Assembly (NCBI GenBank): GCA_028824575.1
Contig: JAPPDN010000503.1
Span: 1 to 8,286, forward strand
Direction of reading: 5' to 3'
Length of the DNA stretch: 8,286 bases
DNA from: Candidatus Poribacteria bacterium
GTDB lineage: Bacteria > Poribacteria > WGA-4E > WGA-3G
The stretch's first letter is position 1; every line of letters starts with the position of its first letter. Below, piece after piece: positions 6,416-8,286 of the stretch. A program made the position numbers and the translations under genes. Below the pieces are notes generated by a model. That model was not told the origin of the DNA. It did no database searches and worked only from the letters and a program-made list of their open reading frames with translations.

Positions 6416-8014
6416 TTACGATGTTGCTGGCACTTCGGTTGCATTTCCGTCTCTGGATTCATACGCCTCAATTACGCCTGCGCCGATGCTGTCGCCCCAG
6501 ACGTTAACTGTGGTACGGAACCGGTCGAGTAGCCAATCAATAGAGAGAATAAGTGTTATACCCTCCACTGGGAGATCCACGGCTCTCAGCACAATAACCA
6601 TTGTGACGAGGCCCGCTTCTGGAATTCCTGCAGCACCGATGGCTGCCAATGTCGCAGTCAGTACGACGACCACCTGTTGCGCTGGATCCATGGAGATCGC
6701 ATAGACTTGGGCGATGAACATGACAGCGACCGCTTCATAGAGCGCAGTGCCATCCATATTAATGGTTGCTCCCAACGGAAGAACGAAACTGGAAGTCCGA
6801 CTGGAGACACCGTTCTGATTTTCGACACCTTCCATCGTTAGCGGGAGGGTTGCACTGGAACTTGCTGTCGAAAAGGCGTTGAGTAAAGCGGTTGCCATGC
6901 CTCTGAAGTAGTTCAGCGGATTTCTGCGTGCAAGCAACAGAAGCAGGACTGGTAAAGCAATAGCACCGTGTACGCCGAGCCCTAAGACGACTGTCGCACT
7001 GTACTTGCCCACGGCGACAAGTTCGGGCCAGAAACCCGCAAAGCCTTTTGCCTCGCCAATTCTGCCTGCGATTAAACCGAAGATACCGAGCGGTGCGACA
7101 TACATGATCCAGTGAACGAGTTTCATCACCGCCTCATTTAGCCCCGAAATCACAGCAACGACCGGTTTGCCAATATCACCCAACATGGACAAAGCGGCAC
7201 CGATGAGGAGTGAGAAAAAGATTAAAGGCAGAATGTCGGTATGCACCATCGCTTTGAAGACGTTTGACGGGATCATCCCCTCTTTGCCGGTCTCTTCGTT
7301 ACCGAGGAATACCTCTTTGATGGTGCTGCCCATCGTCTTTTCCATTTTGCCGGACACGCTTGTGGCAATCGGTAGGTTGATGTTAATGCCTGTACCTGTG
7401 TTTTGGGGTTCTATCGTTTCAAGACGACCCTCAATGAATAATAGGCGTTCACCGGTGTCTGTTGTGACGTAACGCGCATCCTCCGATAACGGTTGCCACG
7501 ACTCCACTGTGGCTGTTGTCCCGGAAATTGATTTCACTTCGCCACGTAGGTTTTGATCGGCGAGCGTGATGACGTATTTATTGTTATATGTCCGATTGAA
7601 TTCGCCGCTCATCTCAACAGTGAGCATCTCGGTGCCAGACAATGTGTAACTCAGATCAGGACGTTCTTCACCTTGTGATAGTCCTTTTCCCGGCGAGATG
7701 ATGTTCACAAGAATCATCCCGATAACAACGGAGATGGCGGTTGTTGCCATGTAATACAGGACGGTTCGTCCGCCGATGGAACCAATGTTGCGGATGTCGC
7801 CTAAATTGGTTATCCCAACGATCATAGACAAGACAACAAGCGGCACGACTATCATCTTCAAGAGGTTTAAGAATACTTCACCGAGTATCGTTGTGTGGAC
7901 TGCGAAGTCTGGTGCGTAACCACCGATAATTGCGCCAGCAACAATCGCAATGATAATTCCGTAGAGTAGACCGAGGCTAACTTTTGGTTTCTGTTCGTTT
8001 TCATTTTCGTTCAT
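6416..8014 (-). CDS. Dicarboxylate/amino acid:cation symporter (SDF/DAACS family) with an enlarged 3L4 loop
   Basis: This inner-membrane protein imports acidic amino acids or C4-dicarboxylates with Na+ or H+. The family signatures are intact: HP1 FSTASSSATLP (381-391), TM7 NMDGT (419-423), HP2 GAAGIPEAG (460-468) and TM8 D493, D497, R500, T501, N504 and D508. These TM8 residues align with D390, D394, R397, T398, N401 and D405 of archaeal GltPh. R500 is at the position that binds the substrate side-chain carboxylate, so aspartate, glutamate or a dicarboxylate is favoured over neutral amino acids. The length is 532, against the usual 420-440. The excess is about 100 hydrophilic, probably beta-rich residues (112-212) between TM3 and TM4, a loop known to be extracytoplasmic in GltPh. 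The ATG follows AGGAG (8022-8026) with 7 nt spacing. Repeat-filled gaps on both sides suggest its own transcript. Confidence 0.95.
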   Translation of the reverse strand: MNENENEQKPKVSLGLLYGIIIAIVAGAIIGGYAPDFAVHTTILGEVFLNLLKMIVVPLVVLSMIVGITNLGDIRNIGSIGGRTVLYYMATTAISVVIGMILVNIISPGKGLSQGEERPDLSYTLSGTEMLTVEMSGEFNRTYNNKYVITLADQNLRGEVKSISGTTATVESWQPLSEDARYVTTDTGERLLFIEGRLETIEPQNTGTGININLPIATSVSGKMEKTMGSTIKEVFLGNEETGKEGMIPSNVFKAMVHTDILPLIFFSLLIGAALSMLGDIGKPVVAVISGLNEAVMKLVHWIMYVAPLGIFGLIAGRIGEAKGFAGFWPELVAVGKYSATVVLGLGVHGAIALPVLLLLLARRNPLNYFRGMATALLNAFSTASSSATLPLTMEGVENQNGVSSRTSSFVLPLGATINMDGTALYEAVAVMFIAQVYAISMDPAQQVVVVLTATLAAIGAAGIPEAGLVTMVIVLRAVDLPVEGITLILSIDWLLDRFRTTVNVWGDSIGAGVIEAYESRDGNATEVPATS

Positions 8015-8029
8015 AGGTTGACTCCTGTT

Positions 8030-8082
8030 TTAGTTGTCAGTTATCAGTACGGTTTTTCTGCGAAAAACCTTTCAGTACTCAG
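8030..8082 (-). repeat. Dispersed hairpin element, copy 3 (opposite orientation)
   Basis: On the plus strand the core reads GGTTTTT-CTGCG-AAAAACC (8051-8069), the exact reverse complement of copy 1's 19-nt core. The match extends outwards with one mismatch over about 30 nt. On the minus strand the flank CTGATAACTGACAACTAA closely matches the right flank of copy 2. Two heptamers (8033 GTTGTCA, 8040 GTTATCA) are part of it. It ends just before the symporter's ribosome binding site. Confidence 0.8.
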
Positions 8083-8121
8083 TACTTAGTCAAGAAGAGA
8101 CTTCGCTGACAACTGAGTACT
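8074..8121. repeat. 10-bp inverted repeat downstream of the FlgD-like gene
   Basis: AGTACTCAGT (8074-8083) and ACTGAGTACT (8112-8121) are perfect reverse complements around a 28-nt loop. The loop itself holds a GAAG-AGA-CTTC mini-hairpin (8094-8104). It begins 4 nt after the stop codon of the upstream gene and could help end that transcript, but no T-run follows directly. It overlaps the edge of hairpin element copy 3. Confidence 0.5.
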
Positions 8122-8125
8122 TGTT

Positions 8126-8286
8126 TTACTTGCGTATCAGCATTTTCCGGGTGGCGTTAAAGTCGCCTGCTGTGACGGAGTCGCGTGTGGACTCCGTGGA
8201 CAATGTATAGAAATAGATACCGCTCGCGACAGATTCACCGACTTCGTTTTTGCCGTCCCAATACGCCGCACGGGTGCGGGTTTGGT
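8126..8286 (-). CDS. C-terminal end of a secreted or surface protein with a FlgD-like Ig domain (5' end outside window)
   Basis: Reading leftwards from the window edge, one frame gives 52 residues and a TAA stop at 8128-8126. It contains YWDGKNEVGESVASGIYFYT and ends ATRKMLIRK. This is the classic end of a FlgD-like Ig fold (W-D-G-x-N, then G-x-Y-F-Y), which caps many large secreted or cell-surface proteins in FCB-related and candidate phyla and resembles type IX secretion sorting tails. What precedes it (enzyme, adhesin or propeller) cannot be seen. Compared with the tails I know, it has about nine extra residues (STESTRDSV) before TAGDFNATRKM. The underlying DNA forms an 8-bp inverted repeat (8175-8182 with 8190-8197). 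It is on the same strand as the symporter, 111 nt upstream of it. Confidence 0.75.
   Translation of the reverse strand, partial: QTRTRAAYWDGKNEVGESVASGIYFYTLSTESTRDSVTAGDFNATRKMLIRK

Overview
All six recognisable genes lie on the minus strand, so transcription runs from high to low coordinates. The organism looks like an uncultured Gram-negative-type bacterium. My best guess is Candidatus Poribacteria or a related lineage. The main clue is the C-terminal tail at the right edge: a FlgD-like Ig fold ending in ATRKMLIRK, which from memory is typical of poribacterial secreted proteins. The AT-rich intergenic repeats fit the same guess. This assignment is inference; no rRNA or marker placement was possible.

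Layout, in transcription order from the right: (1) 8286-8126, the 3' end of a secreted or surface protein with a FlgD-like Ig C-terminus; (2) 8014-6416, a glutamate/aspartate-type cation symporter (SDF/DAACS family) with about 100 extra residues in an extracytoplasmic loop; (3) 6134-3819, an AI-2E/PerM-family membrane protein carrying about 350 extra residues that look like a degenerate beta-propeller with an Asp-box; (4) 3744-2335, the ribosome-assembly GTPase Der with about 34 extra residues inside its first G domain; (5) 2314-1340, a D-2-hydroxyacid dehydrogenase of the glyoxylate/hydroxypyruvate reductase type, starting at TTG; (6) 1304-1, an AzgA/PbuG-type purine permease whose stop lies beyond the left edge.

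Genes 3 to 6 are closely spaced (74, 20 and 35 nt gaps) and could be one transcript. The functions do not form an obvious pathway, so this looks like co-transcribed housekeeping and transport rather than a dedicated system. Genes 2 and 3 are separated by 281 nt of non-coding, repeat-filled DNA, and genes 1 and 2 by 111 nt. These two gaps contain three copies of one dispersed hairpin element in both orientations, a tandem heptamer array reaching the AI-2E start codon, and a perfect 16-bp inverted repeat. No tRNA, rRNA, CRISPR array or transposase gene was seen, and no convincing promoter or rho-independent terminator.

The most interesting items are the propeller-bearing AI-2E protein, the dispersed repeat family, and the pattern of inserted segments in three otherwise conserved proteins.
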